From: an uncultured Lachnospiraceae bacterium | Lineage (GTDB): Bacteria; Bacillota; Clostridia; Lachnospirales; Lachnospiraceae | Length of the DNA: 64,000 bases | Reading direction: 5' to 3' | Assembly: GCA_951802115.1 (NCBI GenBank) | Contig: CATOPL010000002.1 | Span: forward strand, 248,001-312,000 | In this document: piece after piece, positions 16,637 through 23,751 of the stretch | Layout: each line of letters begins with the position of its first letter | How positions within the stretch are numbered: position 1 is the stretch's first letter | Notes under the pieces: generated by a model | The model's database searches: none | The model's input: only the letters and a program-made list of their open reading frames with translations | Told to the model about the DNA's origin: nothing | Position numbers and translations under genes: made by a program

Positions 16637-17083
16637 GTGAAGGACGACGGGTATCCCATGAGGGAGATGGTGAATCTGAACTGTATCTGGCATCGGGTGA
16701 TTGAGAAACAGATGTCGGATCTGGGACTGAGTTCCATTCAGAGCCGGATGCTGGGCTATGTTTATTTTCAGTGCCGCCGGGAGAAGAAGGTGTTTCAGCG
16801 GGAACTGGAGGAGGAGTTTAAGATACGGAAATCTTCGGTTACAAGTGTGATCCAGATTCTGGAGAAAAAAGGACTGGTGCGGCGTATCGGGGTTCCCGGG
16901 GATGCCAGGAAAAAGGAACTGGTGCTGACGGAGCAGGGAACGGCGGTTCAGGAAAAGGTTCTGGAACGGCTGAACTGTCTGGAGGCAATGGTGAATCAGG
17001 CGTTGACTGAGGAGGAGCGCAGGCTTTGGTTTTCATGTATTCGGAAGATAGAGACAAGACTTGAGGAGGCAGAATATGATTAA
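16637..17083 (+). CDS. MarR-family transcriptional repressor of the ABC exporter operon
   Basis: The 148-residue protein starts with GTG at 16637 behind CAGGAGGG. Residues about 30-110 form the winged helix: LSSIQSRMLGYVY, FQRELEEEFKIRKSSVTSVI (recognition helix), LEKKGLVRRIGVPGDARKKEL (wing). Helices for dimerisation flank it. MarR proteins bind short palindromes as dimers and release on ligand binding. The two GTTAGAAATCTAAC palindromes in its own promoter are the likely sites. The gene overlaps the first exporter subunit by 8 bases, so repressor and exporter are co-transcribed and induced together. Confidence 0.9.
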   Translation: MKDDGYPMREMVNLNCIWHRVIEKQMSDLGLSSIQSRMLGYVYFQCRREKKVFQRELEEEFKIRKSSVTSVIQILEKKGLVRRIGVPGDARKKELVLTEQGTAVQEKVLERLNCLEAMVNQALTEEERRLWFSCIRKIETRLEEAEYD

Positions 17084-18812
17084 GAAATTAACAGCGCATA
17101 TCGGAGAATTTAAAAGAGATACTATGCTGGCTCCAATAAGCGTGATCCTGGAGGTAATTCTCGAGGTCCTGTTGCCGGTTCTGATGGCTTTGGTCATTGA
17201 CCGCGGTGTCGAGGCGGGAAATATGAATTATGTAGTGAGGCTGGGCGCAGTTATGCTGGGAGTGGCAATGCTCTCTCTTCTGGCAGGCACTCTGTCAGGG
17301 GTGTTTGCGGCCAGAGCAGCCATGGGATTCGGGCGTAACCTAAGAAAGGCCATGTATGACAATATTCAGGATTTTGCATTCCAGAATATTGATCATTTTT
17401 CAACTGCGGGACTGGTAACCCGCATGACAACGGATGTGACCAATGTACAGAATGCGTTTCAGATGATCATCAGGATGTTTGTGCGCGCGCCGATCATGAT
17501 GGTATCGGCCCTGTTCATGTGTGTGAATATCAGCCCCAGACTGTCGCTGATTTTTTTGGCGGCGCTGGTATTTCTGGGGGGTGTGCTGGCGTTTATTATC
17601 AGTCGTGCCTTTCCTATCTTTGATGAAATGTTCAAAGGCTATGACCGGCTGAATGCAAGCGTACAGGAAAATCTGACAGGGATCCGGGTGGTGAAAGCCT
17701 ATGTGCGGGAAGATCATGAAAAAGAGAAATTCTGTCGGGCAACAGAGAATTTGAAAGACTTAAGCGCTCATGCAGAGCGGCTGGTGGTTATGAATCAGCC
17801 GGTCATGCAGTTTACAGTCTACACCTGTATCATGCTGGTGTCCTGGTTCGGAGCGAAACTGATCGTGGTGGATGGCACCATGACGACCGGACAACTTATG
17901 AGTTTGTTTACCTACACCATGCAGATCCTCATGAGCCTGATGATGATTTCCATGATTTTTGTTATGACGACTATGGCCCGGTCGTCTGCGGAGCGGATTG
18001 TGGAAGTGCTGGACGAAAAGAGCACGTTAGTTGATTCCAGACATTCTGTTCTGGAAGTGGAAGACGGTTCCATCCAGTTTGACCATGTAAATTTTTCCTA
18101 CAGCGATGACAGAGAGAAATGCGTGCTGCGGGATATCGATCTTACGATTCATTCAGGAGAGACGATCGGCATCATCGGCGGAACCGGAAGTTCTAAATCG
18201 ACGCTGGTACAGTTGATTCCCAGGCTTTATGATGTGCTGGACGGGGCTGTGCGCGTGGGTGGACACGACGTGAAGGAATATCGTCTGGAGACACTTCGAA
18301 ATGCCGTGTCCATGGTTCTGCAGAAAAATGTTCTTTTCTCCGGAACGATTCTGGAGAATTTAAGATGGGGAAATAAAGAGGCTACGGAGGAAGAATGCCG
18401 CCATGCCTGTGAGCTGGCGCAGGCTCATGAATTTATCGAGAAGATGCCGGATGGTTATGAGACACTTATCGAGCAGGGCGGCACGAATGTGTCAGGCGGA
18501 CAGAAGCAGCGCCTCTGCATTGCCAGAGCTCTTCTGAAAAAGCCGAAAATCCTGATTCTGGATGATTCTACCAGTGCGGTGGATACGAAGACAGATTCCT
18601 TCATAAGAAAAGCATTTGCCGAGGAGATACCGGATACGACCAAGCTGATCATTGCGCAGCGAATCTCGTCTGTTCAGGATGCAGACCGGATTCTGGTGCT
18701 GGACCAGGGAGCGGTAGCAGGTTTTGGCACACATGAAGAGCTTTTGAAAAATAATGAGATTTATCGTGATATTTATGACTTACAGCAGAAAGGGGCGGAT
18801 TTTGATGAGTAA
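17076..18812 (+). CDS. Heterodimeric ABC exporter, subunit with degenerate catalytic site (BmrC/TM287-like)
   Basis: The start at 17076 (MIKKLTAHIGEFKRD) follows TTGAGGAGG and gives 578 residues. The N-terminal six-helix exporter domain (about 10-310) is fused to a nucleotide-binding domain. Walker A is GGTGSSKST and the signature is NVSGGQKQRLCIARAL. Walker B reads ILILDDSTSAVD: the catalytic glutamate is replaced by aspartate, as in the degenerate half of heterodimeric exporters. The partner with a normal DEATSS is encoded next with an 8-base overlap. Export of drugs, toxins or lipids is likely; the MarR neighbour suggests induction by a toxic compound. Confidence 0.92.
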   Translation: MIKKLTAHIGEFKRDTMLAPISVILEVILEVLLPVLMALVIDRGVEAGNMNYVVRLGAVMLGVAMLSLLAGTLSGVFAARAAMGFGRNLRKAMYDNIQDFAFQNIDHFSTAGLVTRMTTDVTNVQNAFQMIIRMFVRAPIMMVSALFMCVNISPRLSLIFLAALVFLGGVLAFIISRAFPIFDEMFKGYDRLNASVQENLTGIRVVKAYVREDHEKEKFCRATENLKDLSAHAERLVVMNQPVMQFTVYTCIMLVSWFGAKLIVVDGTMTTGQLMSLFTYTMQILMSLMMISMIFVMTTMARSSAERIVEVLDEKSTLVDSRHSVLEVEDGSIQFDHVNFSYSDDREKCVLRDIDLTIHSGETIGIIGGTGSSKSTLVQLIPRLYDVLDGAVRVGGHDVKEYRLETLRNAVSMVLQKNVLFSGTILENLRWGNKEATEEECRHACELAQAHEFIEKMPDGYETLIEQGGTNVSGGQKQRLCIARALLKKPKILILDDSTSAVDTKTDSFIRKAFAEEIPDTTKLIIAQRISSVQDADRILVLDQGAVAGFGTHEELLKNNEIYRDIYDLQQKGADFDE

Positions 18813-20727
18813 TCCAAGGACAGTCAGAGGTCCCGGCGCCCGGGGAATGCGCGGCGGGCAGGGAAGCAGGAATCCGGGAAAGACTTTAAAGCGCCTGCTG
18901 GCGTATATTTGGAAAGACTATAAAATCCACTGCATTGCGGTGGCGGTAAGTATTGCGGTCAGTTCCCTCACCGGTGTGATTGGAAATCTGTTTCTGAGAA
19001 GTCTGATCGACGATTATATTCTGCCGTTTCTGGGGGAGACAGATCCAAGTTTTGCACCGCTGCTTCACGCGCTCATTGTGATGGCATGCATTTATTATGC
19101 GGGTACAGCGGCGACTTTTCTGTATGCCAGGCTGATGATCGTTATCACGCAGGGCGTGTTGAAAGAGATTCGGGATGAGATGTTTATGCATATGGAACGT
19201 CTTCCTATTAAATATTTTGACACTCATGCACATGGGGATATTATGAGTTGCTATACCAACGATACAGACACCCTGCGCCAGATGATCAGCCAGAGTATTC
19301 CCCAGATGCTCAGTTCCTCCATCACCATTGTCAGCACGTTTATATCCATGCTGGTTTTAAGCGTGCCGCTGACCGTGTTGATTATATTGATGGTTGTGGT
19401 TATGGTGCGGGCCGTACGTTTTATCGGCGGTCGAAGCGGTATGTATTTTATCCGTCAGCAGAAGTCTCTGGGAGTGCTGAACGGCTATATTGAAGAAATG
19501 ATGGAGGGGCAGAAAGTAGTTAAGGTTTTCTGTCATGAAGTAGAGTCCAAAGAGAAATTTAACCGTCTGAACGACGATCTGTTCAACAGCGCCAAAAGCG
19601 CCAACACTTTTGCCAACATCCTCATGCCTGTCATGGCCAATCTGGGAAATATCAATTATGTGCTGACTCTGGGAGTAGGCGCGGTGTTCGCAATTAATGG
19701 TATCGGGGGGCTGACTTTGGGAGCGCTGGCATCGTTTCTGCAGCTTACCAGGAGCTTTAATATGCCTATTACCCAGGTGTCCCAGCAGTTTAACTCTATT
19801 ATTATGGCGCTGGCAGGCGCGGAGCGGATCTTTGATCTTCTGGACGAGCCGGAAGAAACAGATAACGGTTATGTAACGCTGGTCAATGTGACGGAGGAGC
19901 CGGACGGAACGCTGAAGGAATCAAAAGAGCGGACCGGAATCTGGGCGTGGAAACATCCTCATAAGGCGGAGGGAACCATTACCTATAAGAAGCTGGAAGG
20001 GGATGTGGTTCTGGACGGTGTGGATTTCGGATATACGGATGACAAGATTGTGCTGCACGACATTAAAATGTACGCCAATCCGGGTGAGAAGATTGCCTTT
20101 GTGGGCGCTACCGGAGCCGGCAAAACTACGATTACCAATCTGATCAATCGTTTTTACGACATTCAGGACGGAAAAGTCCGGTATGACGGTATCAACATTA
20201 ATAAAATCAAAAAGCCGGATCTGCGGCGGTCGCTGGGAATGGTACTGCAGGATACGCATTTGTTCACCGGTACGATTGCGGATAACATTCGCTATGGGAA
20301 GCTTACTGCCACGGATGAAGAAGTTGTGGCGGCGGCAAAGCTGGCCAATGCCCATTATTTTATTACCAGACTTCCGGACGGGTACAATACCATGTTAAGC
20401 GGTGACGGCACCAGCTTGTCTCAGGGAGAGCGCCAGCTTCTTGCCATTGCAAGAGCAGCCATCGCGGATCCGCCGGTGTTGATTCTTGACGAGGCGACTT
20501 CCAGTATCGATACCAGAACGGAGACGATTGTTCAGCGGGGGATGGATCAGCTGATGAAAGGCAGGACGGTATTTGTAATCGCTCACCGTCTGTCCACAAT
20601 CAAAAATTCGGACGTGATCATGGTTCTGGAGCAGGGCCGTATCATTGAGCGGGGCAATCATGACTCTCTTCTGGAAGAGAAGGGAAAATATTATCAGTTG
20701 TATACAGGAGCGTTTGAACTGTCATGA
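18805..20727 (+). CDS. Heterodimeric ABC exporter, catalytic subunit (BmrD/TM288-like)
   Basis: The start at 18805 (MSNPRTVRGPGARGMRGG) gives 640 residues. A basic, glycine-rich N-terminal extension of about 30 residues precedes the six-helix membrane domain. The ATPase domain has Walker A GATGAGKTT, signature SLSQGERQLLAIARAA and Walker B LILDEATSSID with the catalytic glutamate intact. H-loop is IAHRLST. About 60 extra residues sit between the membrane and ATPase domains (around 355-410), as in other members of this subunit type. Paired with the preceding subunit it should form one asymmetric exporter. It overlaps the downstream phosphatase gene by 4 bases. Confidence 0.93.
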   Translation: MSNPRTVRGPGARGMRGGQGSRNPGKTLKRLLAYIWKDYKIHCIAVAVSIAVSSLTGVIGNLFLRSLIDDYILPFLGETDPSFAPLLHALIVMACIYYAGTAATFLYARLMIVITQGVLKEIRDEMFMHMERLPIKYFDTHAHGDIMSCYTNDTDTLRQMISQSIPQMLSSSITIVSTFISMLVLSVPLTVLIILMVVVMVRAVRFIGGRSGMYFIRQQKSLGVLNGYIEEMMEGQKVVKVFCHEVESKEKFNRLNDDLFNSAKSANTFANILMPVMANLGNINYVLTLGVGAVFAINGIGGLTLGALASFLQLTRSFNMPITQVSQQFNSIIMALAGAERIFDLLDEPEETDNGYVTLVNVTEEPDGTLKESKERTGIWAWKHPHKAEGTITYKKLEGDVVLDGVDFGYTDDKIVLHDIKMYANPGEKIAFVGATGAGKTTITNLINRFYDIQDGKVRYDGININKIKKPDLRRSLGMVLQDTHLFTGTIADNIRYGKLTATDEEVVAAAKLANAHYFITRLPDGYNTMLSGDGTSLSQGERQLLAIARAAIADPPVLILDEATSSIDTRTETIVQRGMDQLMKGRTVFVIAHRLSTIKNSDVIMVLEQGRIIERGNHDSLLEEKGKYYQLYTGAFELS

Positions 20728-21374
20728 AAAAAGCGGTTATATTTGATTTAGACGGAACCCTGCTGAATACGTTGGAGGATCTGTACTTAAGTACCAACGC
20801 GGCGCTGGCGCGGTACGGGTTTCCGCAGCGTACGCAGGAGGAGGTACGACAGTTTGTGGGTAACGGCGCATGGAATCTTATGCGCCGTGCCGTTCCAAAA
20901 GGAGAGAAAAATCCTTATCTGGAAGACTGTCTGAAAGCTTTTCAGGAGCATTATGGAAAACACTTGAACGACCATACAGGACCTTACGAGGGAATAGCGG
21001 CCCTTCTTGAGAAATTATCGGAGAACGGAGTTTTAATGGCGATCGTGTCCAACAAACCGGACTTTGCAGTTCGGGAGCTGAGCAAAAAATATTTTGGAGA
21101 GCATATCCCGGTAGCGATTGGAGAATCTGAAGGAGTTCGCAGAAAGCCGGCTCCGGATACAGTGGAACGTGCCGCCCGGGAACTGGGCGTGCAGATGGAG
21201 GACTGTATTTATGTGGGGGATTCGGAGGTGGATCTGAAGACGGCAGAAAACTGTGCAATTCCCTGTGTGTCCGTAACCTGGGGATTCCGCAGTGAAGAGC
21301 TGCTTTTAAGCCTGGGAGCGAAACATACGGCGGCAGATACAGAAGAGTTGTTTTCCGTGCTGGAGCGTGTCTGA
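20724..21374 (+). CDS. HAD phosphatase, phosphoglycolate-phosphatase (Gph)-like
   Basis: The 216-residue HAD hydrolase overlaps the exporter gene through ATGA. Motif I is FDLDGTLLNTLEDL (nucleophile and acid/base aspartates). A small helical C1 cap follows, motif II lies in AIVSNKP, the lysine is in RKPAPDTV, and motif IV is YVGDSEVDLKTA. Gph-type enzymes clear 2-phosphoglycolate formed in DNA repair, but related enzymes take other phosphates. The last four codons and the stop (21361-21374) coincide with the left end of a repeat that flanks the following cassette. The present C-terminus may therefore have been supplied by the repeat. Confidence 0.88.
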   Translation: MKKAVIFDLDGTLLNTLEDLYLSTNAALARYGFPQRTQEEVRQFVGNGAWNLMRRAVPKGEKNPYLEDCLKAFQEHYGKHLNDHTGPYEGIAALLEKLSENGVLMAIVSNKPDFAVRELSKKYFGEHIPVAIGESEGVRRKPAPDTVERAARELGVQMEDCIYVGDSEVDLKTAENCAIPCVSVTWGFRSEELLLSLGAKHTAADTEELFSVLERV

Positions 21375-21393
21375 AAATTCATCCCGTCGTCTG
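21361..21393 (+). repeat. Left end of an intergenic repeat element, upstream boundary of the ATPase/nuclease cassette
   Basis: Aligned by eye with 26153-26186, 28 of 34 columns match (GAGCGTGTCTGAAAATTCAT versus GAGCATGTCTGAATATTCAT, both ending in CGTCTG). Similarity stops abruptly after 21393, where the cassette sequence begins. The rest of the element reappears only at 23491. Confidence 0.75.
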
Positions 21394-21593
21394 TATGATC
21401 CTGATTCCGGAACCTAAATTGTATGATATGAGACTGATTTTAAGAACCTTATCTGTTCTGAAATATATGGTTGCCGCATATATTCTGTATAAAGGACAGG
21501 CTGACGAGGTTTTGGAAAAAATTGCTTTCCGGCAGAAAATGAGGTATGATAAAATTGTTGAAGAGATCAGTCTTACATGCGGAGAGGATAAAA

Positions 21594-22874
21594 ATGAAAA
21601 TTACAGTAAAAAATGTTGCGAAAATACTGGAGGCAGATGTGGCTCTGGATGGAGTGACAGCCATAGCGGGCTATAACAATATGGGAAAAAGTACTATTCT
21701 TAAGGCGGCATATGTTATTTTTAATACGTTTCGTAATTCAAACAGTAAGATCATAGATGCACGTAAAAGAAGCGTAAGATCTTATTTTCTGAAGCAGGAA
21801 ACCTATTTTGATGAAAACGGATATGACAAACTTCCCCGTAATGTACTGATTGATTTGGCAAATCAGGTAAACGAACATTTACTTGATTTCATGAGCACAA
21901 ATAAAAACGATTATAAAATGTTTAAAAAACTGTTTGTAAAAAGCTTTGAAGTGTATCGGTGGATCTTTTTGGAAGATACGGAAGCGGATTATTTTTTTTC
22001 GGATAAGTTTATAATACCATTGTATAACGGTTTTAAAGAAATCTGTCTGCGGGATAAAAATGAAGATATCAGATATATGGGGGATATGTATATTCTCAAT
22101 GTATTTAAAGGCCAGCTGAACAGTCTGGGAGTCGGGAGTCAGGCTTCCATACATATCGATTCTGACAGAGAGAAATATTTTATATCCGTAAAAGACAATA
22201 AAATAGACGATATGAGCTATTCTGCAAATGCAGGGGGAGATGTTTTTTTCCTTCCGGCATATAATCTGCTGGATATGGTTGGAGCGTCTGTGGACCGCAG
22301 AGTATATTCACCGGAAAACGATATAAGGGATGCGTTGCTTACCATTGAAGAGGAGCCTGTTTTCGAAGAATATCAGGAGATTAAGAGCAATACAAAAGCG
22401 ATTAGAAATATATTGGGAGAAGTGATTCATGGGAAGCTGGACAAGCTCCCATCAGGACAGCTCTCCTTTATGGACAATGATTTAAATGATTACGTCAGCA
22501 TTGGAAATGTCGCTTCGGGAATGAAAAATTTTCTGATCATTCAGTCGCTGGTGGAAAAAGGAAGATTAAAAAGAAATAGTATTTTACTAATTGACGAACC
22601 AGAGACAAATCTGCATCCGGAATGGCATCTGAAATTTGCAGAGCTACTGGTGCTGATGTATCAAAATATGGGAGTTCGTTCGATTGTGAATTCACACAGT
22701 CCGTATTTTATCAGGGCGCTTGAAGTCAAAATGGCGGATTATGGTATGAAAAACAAGGGTCATTATTATCTGATGGAGGAGACAGGAAAAAATCAGTTTA
22801 AAACACAGGATGTAACAGAGAGTACGGACAGAATTTATGAACTTTTGTACCGACCGCTGGAATACTTATCATAG
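21594..22874 (+). CDS. AAA/OLD-type ATPase (AAA_15/AAA_21-like), putative defence protein
   Basis: The start at 21594 (MKITVKNVAKILEADVALDG) follows GGAGAGGATAAAA and gives 426 residues. Walker A is GYNNMGKST (residues 26-34). Walker B is ILLIDEPETNLHPEW (about 330-344), and the histidine switch lies in NSHSPYF (about 366-372). Walker A and B are far apart, as in SMC/Rad50-like and OLD-family ATPases, with a family-specific insertion between them (about 60-290) lacking a recognised coiled coil. Such ATPases are sensor or motor subunits of many phage-defence systems (Septu, Gabija, PARIS, AbiL). The following nuclease-like gene starts 10 bases later. DNA here is visibly more AT-rich than the neighbours, and both genes lie between two repeat ends. 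Confidence 0.85.
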   Translation: MKITVKNVAKILEADVALDGVTAIAGYNNMGKSTILKAAYVIFNTFRNSNSKIIDARKRSVRSYFLKQETYFDENGYDKLPRNVLIDLANQVNEHLLDFMSTNKNDYKMFKKLFVKSFEVYRWIFLEDTEADYFFSDKFIIPLYNGFKEICLRDKNEDIRYMGDMYILNVFKGQLNSLGVGSQASIHIDSDREKYFISVKDNKIDDMSYSANAGGDVFFLPAYNLLDMVGASVDRRVYSPENDIRDALLTIEEEPVFEEYQEIKSNTKAIRNILGEVIHGKLDKLPSGQLSFMDNDLNDYVSIGNVASGMKNFLIIQSLVEKGRLKRNSILLIDEPETNLHPEWHLKFAELLVLMYQNMGVRSIVNSHSPYFIRALEVKMADYGMKNKGHYYLMEETGKNQFKTQDVTESTDRIYELLYRPLEYLS

Positions 22875-22884
22875 AGGATTTATA

Positions 22885-23439
22885 ATGCAGTTTGATGAAT
22901 CGAAAATATACAGTACGTTGGGTGAACGCTCAAAGTCAGACAACGGAGAGGGTTTTATTGAAAGTAACCAGAAGGTCTATGACTTCGATGAAATTACAAA
23001 AGAGGTTGCGAATCGTTATCGCAATAAGAAGCCGGCAGCATCCTGCGACGCTCTGTATTTAAAAGACGAAAGGCATATTTATCTGTTTGAGTTTAAAAAT
23101 GCAAGAAAAAGCCATATCGGAAAAAATTTTTGCAGTCAGAAAGCCTATGACAGCGCGTTGACACTGCTGTTTGCATTTTACAATAATCTTTCTTTGGAAG
23201 AACTTCGGAATCGTCTGTATCTGGTTGTGGTTTACAACGATGATTATGTAGCGGAAAAAGAACAGGAGAGTAAACATTTTCAGTATTTCAAGAATAAGTT
23301 GGAAAGCCTGGCAGGGGTCAGGGACAGAACCTTGTTTGGTCTGGAAGTCTATCAGGGAGTCTTATATAAAAAAGTTATAACAGTGGAAAAAGACTTTTTT
23401 ATGGAACACATTTATAAGGAAATTTTTGGAGAAGAGTGA
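22885..23439 (+). CDS. Putative PD-(D/E)xK nuclease-like partner of the AAA ATPase
   Basis: The start at 22885 (MQFDESKIYSTLGERSKSD) gives 184 residues. A short helix with glutamates (YDFDEITKEVANRY) precedes SCDALYLKDERHIYLFEFKNA, in which D55 and E69-x-K71 have the spacing and strand pattern of a PD-(D/E)xK nuclease core. QKAYDSALTLLFAF follows as a possible catalytic-core helix. The protein may therefore cleave DNA or RNA, or be a degenerate binding version. The gene is coupled to the ATPase gene (10-base gap) in the same AT-rich block. Known ATPase-nuclease pairs use HNH (Septu), UvrD-like helicase (Gabija) or TOPRIM (PARIS) partners, and I do not recognise this one. Nuclease assignment is from the motif only. 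Confidence 0.6.
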   Translation: MQFDESKIYSTLGERSKSDNGEGFIESNQKVYDFDEITKEVANRYRNKKPAASCDALYLKDERHIYLFEFKNARKSHIGKNFCSQKAYDSALTLLFAFYNNLSLEELRNRLYLVVVYNDDYVAEKEQESKHFQYFKNKLESLAGVRDRTLFGLEVYQGVLYKKVITVEKDFFMEHIYKEIFGEE

Positions 23440-23490
23440 AACTTAACAAGAATTATAGCCTGTCACACCGCATTTTTTGGAACAAAGTTT

Positions 23491-23534
23491 TCCACAAACT
23501 GTGATGCAGCTGGCGAAGTAATTTTTAAACAAGC
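23491..23534 (+). repeat. Right end of the intergenic repeat element, downstream boundary of the cassette
   Basis: TCCACAAACTGTGATGC then AGCTGGCGAA and AATTTTTAAACA align with 26263-26313 (CCCATAGACTGTGACGC, AGCCGGCGAA, AATTTTCAAACA). About 80 percent of positions match, with small gaps. It has the same orientation as the left end at 21361, so the two together bracket 21394-23490. The stretch 23535-23640 holds nothing else I could identify. Confidence 0.7.
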
Positions 23535-23645
23535 TCCAATGTTCTGGAATTATATGGTCAGCAAAGAGGTATGTAAGAATCGGGACCTGGCCTGATCTGC
23601 GGTCATAAGCCCAATATTTTGTCTGTTCAGTCATAATCTGTCAAT

Positions 23646-23675
23646 TTGTCATTCGTAAATTCATACTTATATGAT
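23646..23675 (+). promoter_or_regulatory. Promoter of the hemerythrin/CheX/receiver gene
   Basis: TTGTCA (23646-23651), an 18-base spacer, TATGAT (23670-23675). Transcription would start a few bases before the structured leader at 23690. Confidence 0.55.
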
Positions 23676-23689
23676 ATAGTAAAAAATGG

Positions 23690-23737
23690 CAGTTGGGCGG
23701 TCGGCTCAAAGAGTATTATTTGAGCCGGAGACAACTG
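23690..23737 (+). promoter_or_regulatory. Structured 5' leader hairpin next to the ribosome site
   Basis: Outer helix CAGTTG (23690-23695) / CAACTG (23732-23737). Inner helix CGGCTCAAA (23702-23710) / TTTGAGCCG (23719-23727). They are separated by an asymmetric internal loop (GGCGGT against GAGA). The Shine-Dalgarno AAGGAGG follows directly at 23738-23744. The fold could gate translation. It does not match a riboswitch class I can name. Confidence 0.55.
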
Positions 23738-23751
23738 AAGGAGGACTGGAC

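Noticed and set aside
21395-21676. 93-residue reading frame between the Gph-like gene and the ATPase
   Set aside because: It has no ribosome site, its 3' third overlaps the ATPase start in another frame, and its first bases lie at the edge of the repeat end. It may include debris, but not a supported gene.
23443-23634. 63-residue minus-strand frame downstream of the nuclease-like gene
   Set aside because: No Shine-Dalgarno precedes its ATG, and half of it translates the right end of the repeat element. At best it is remnant sequence.
23690-23737. Known riboswitch (c-di-GMP, fluoride, guanidine or mini-ykkC) in the hemerythrin leader
   Set aside because: The loop sequences and helix arrangement do not fit any of these consensus structures as I remember them, so it is left as unassigned.
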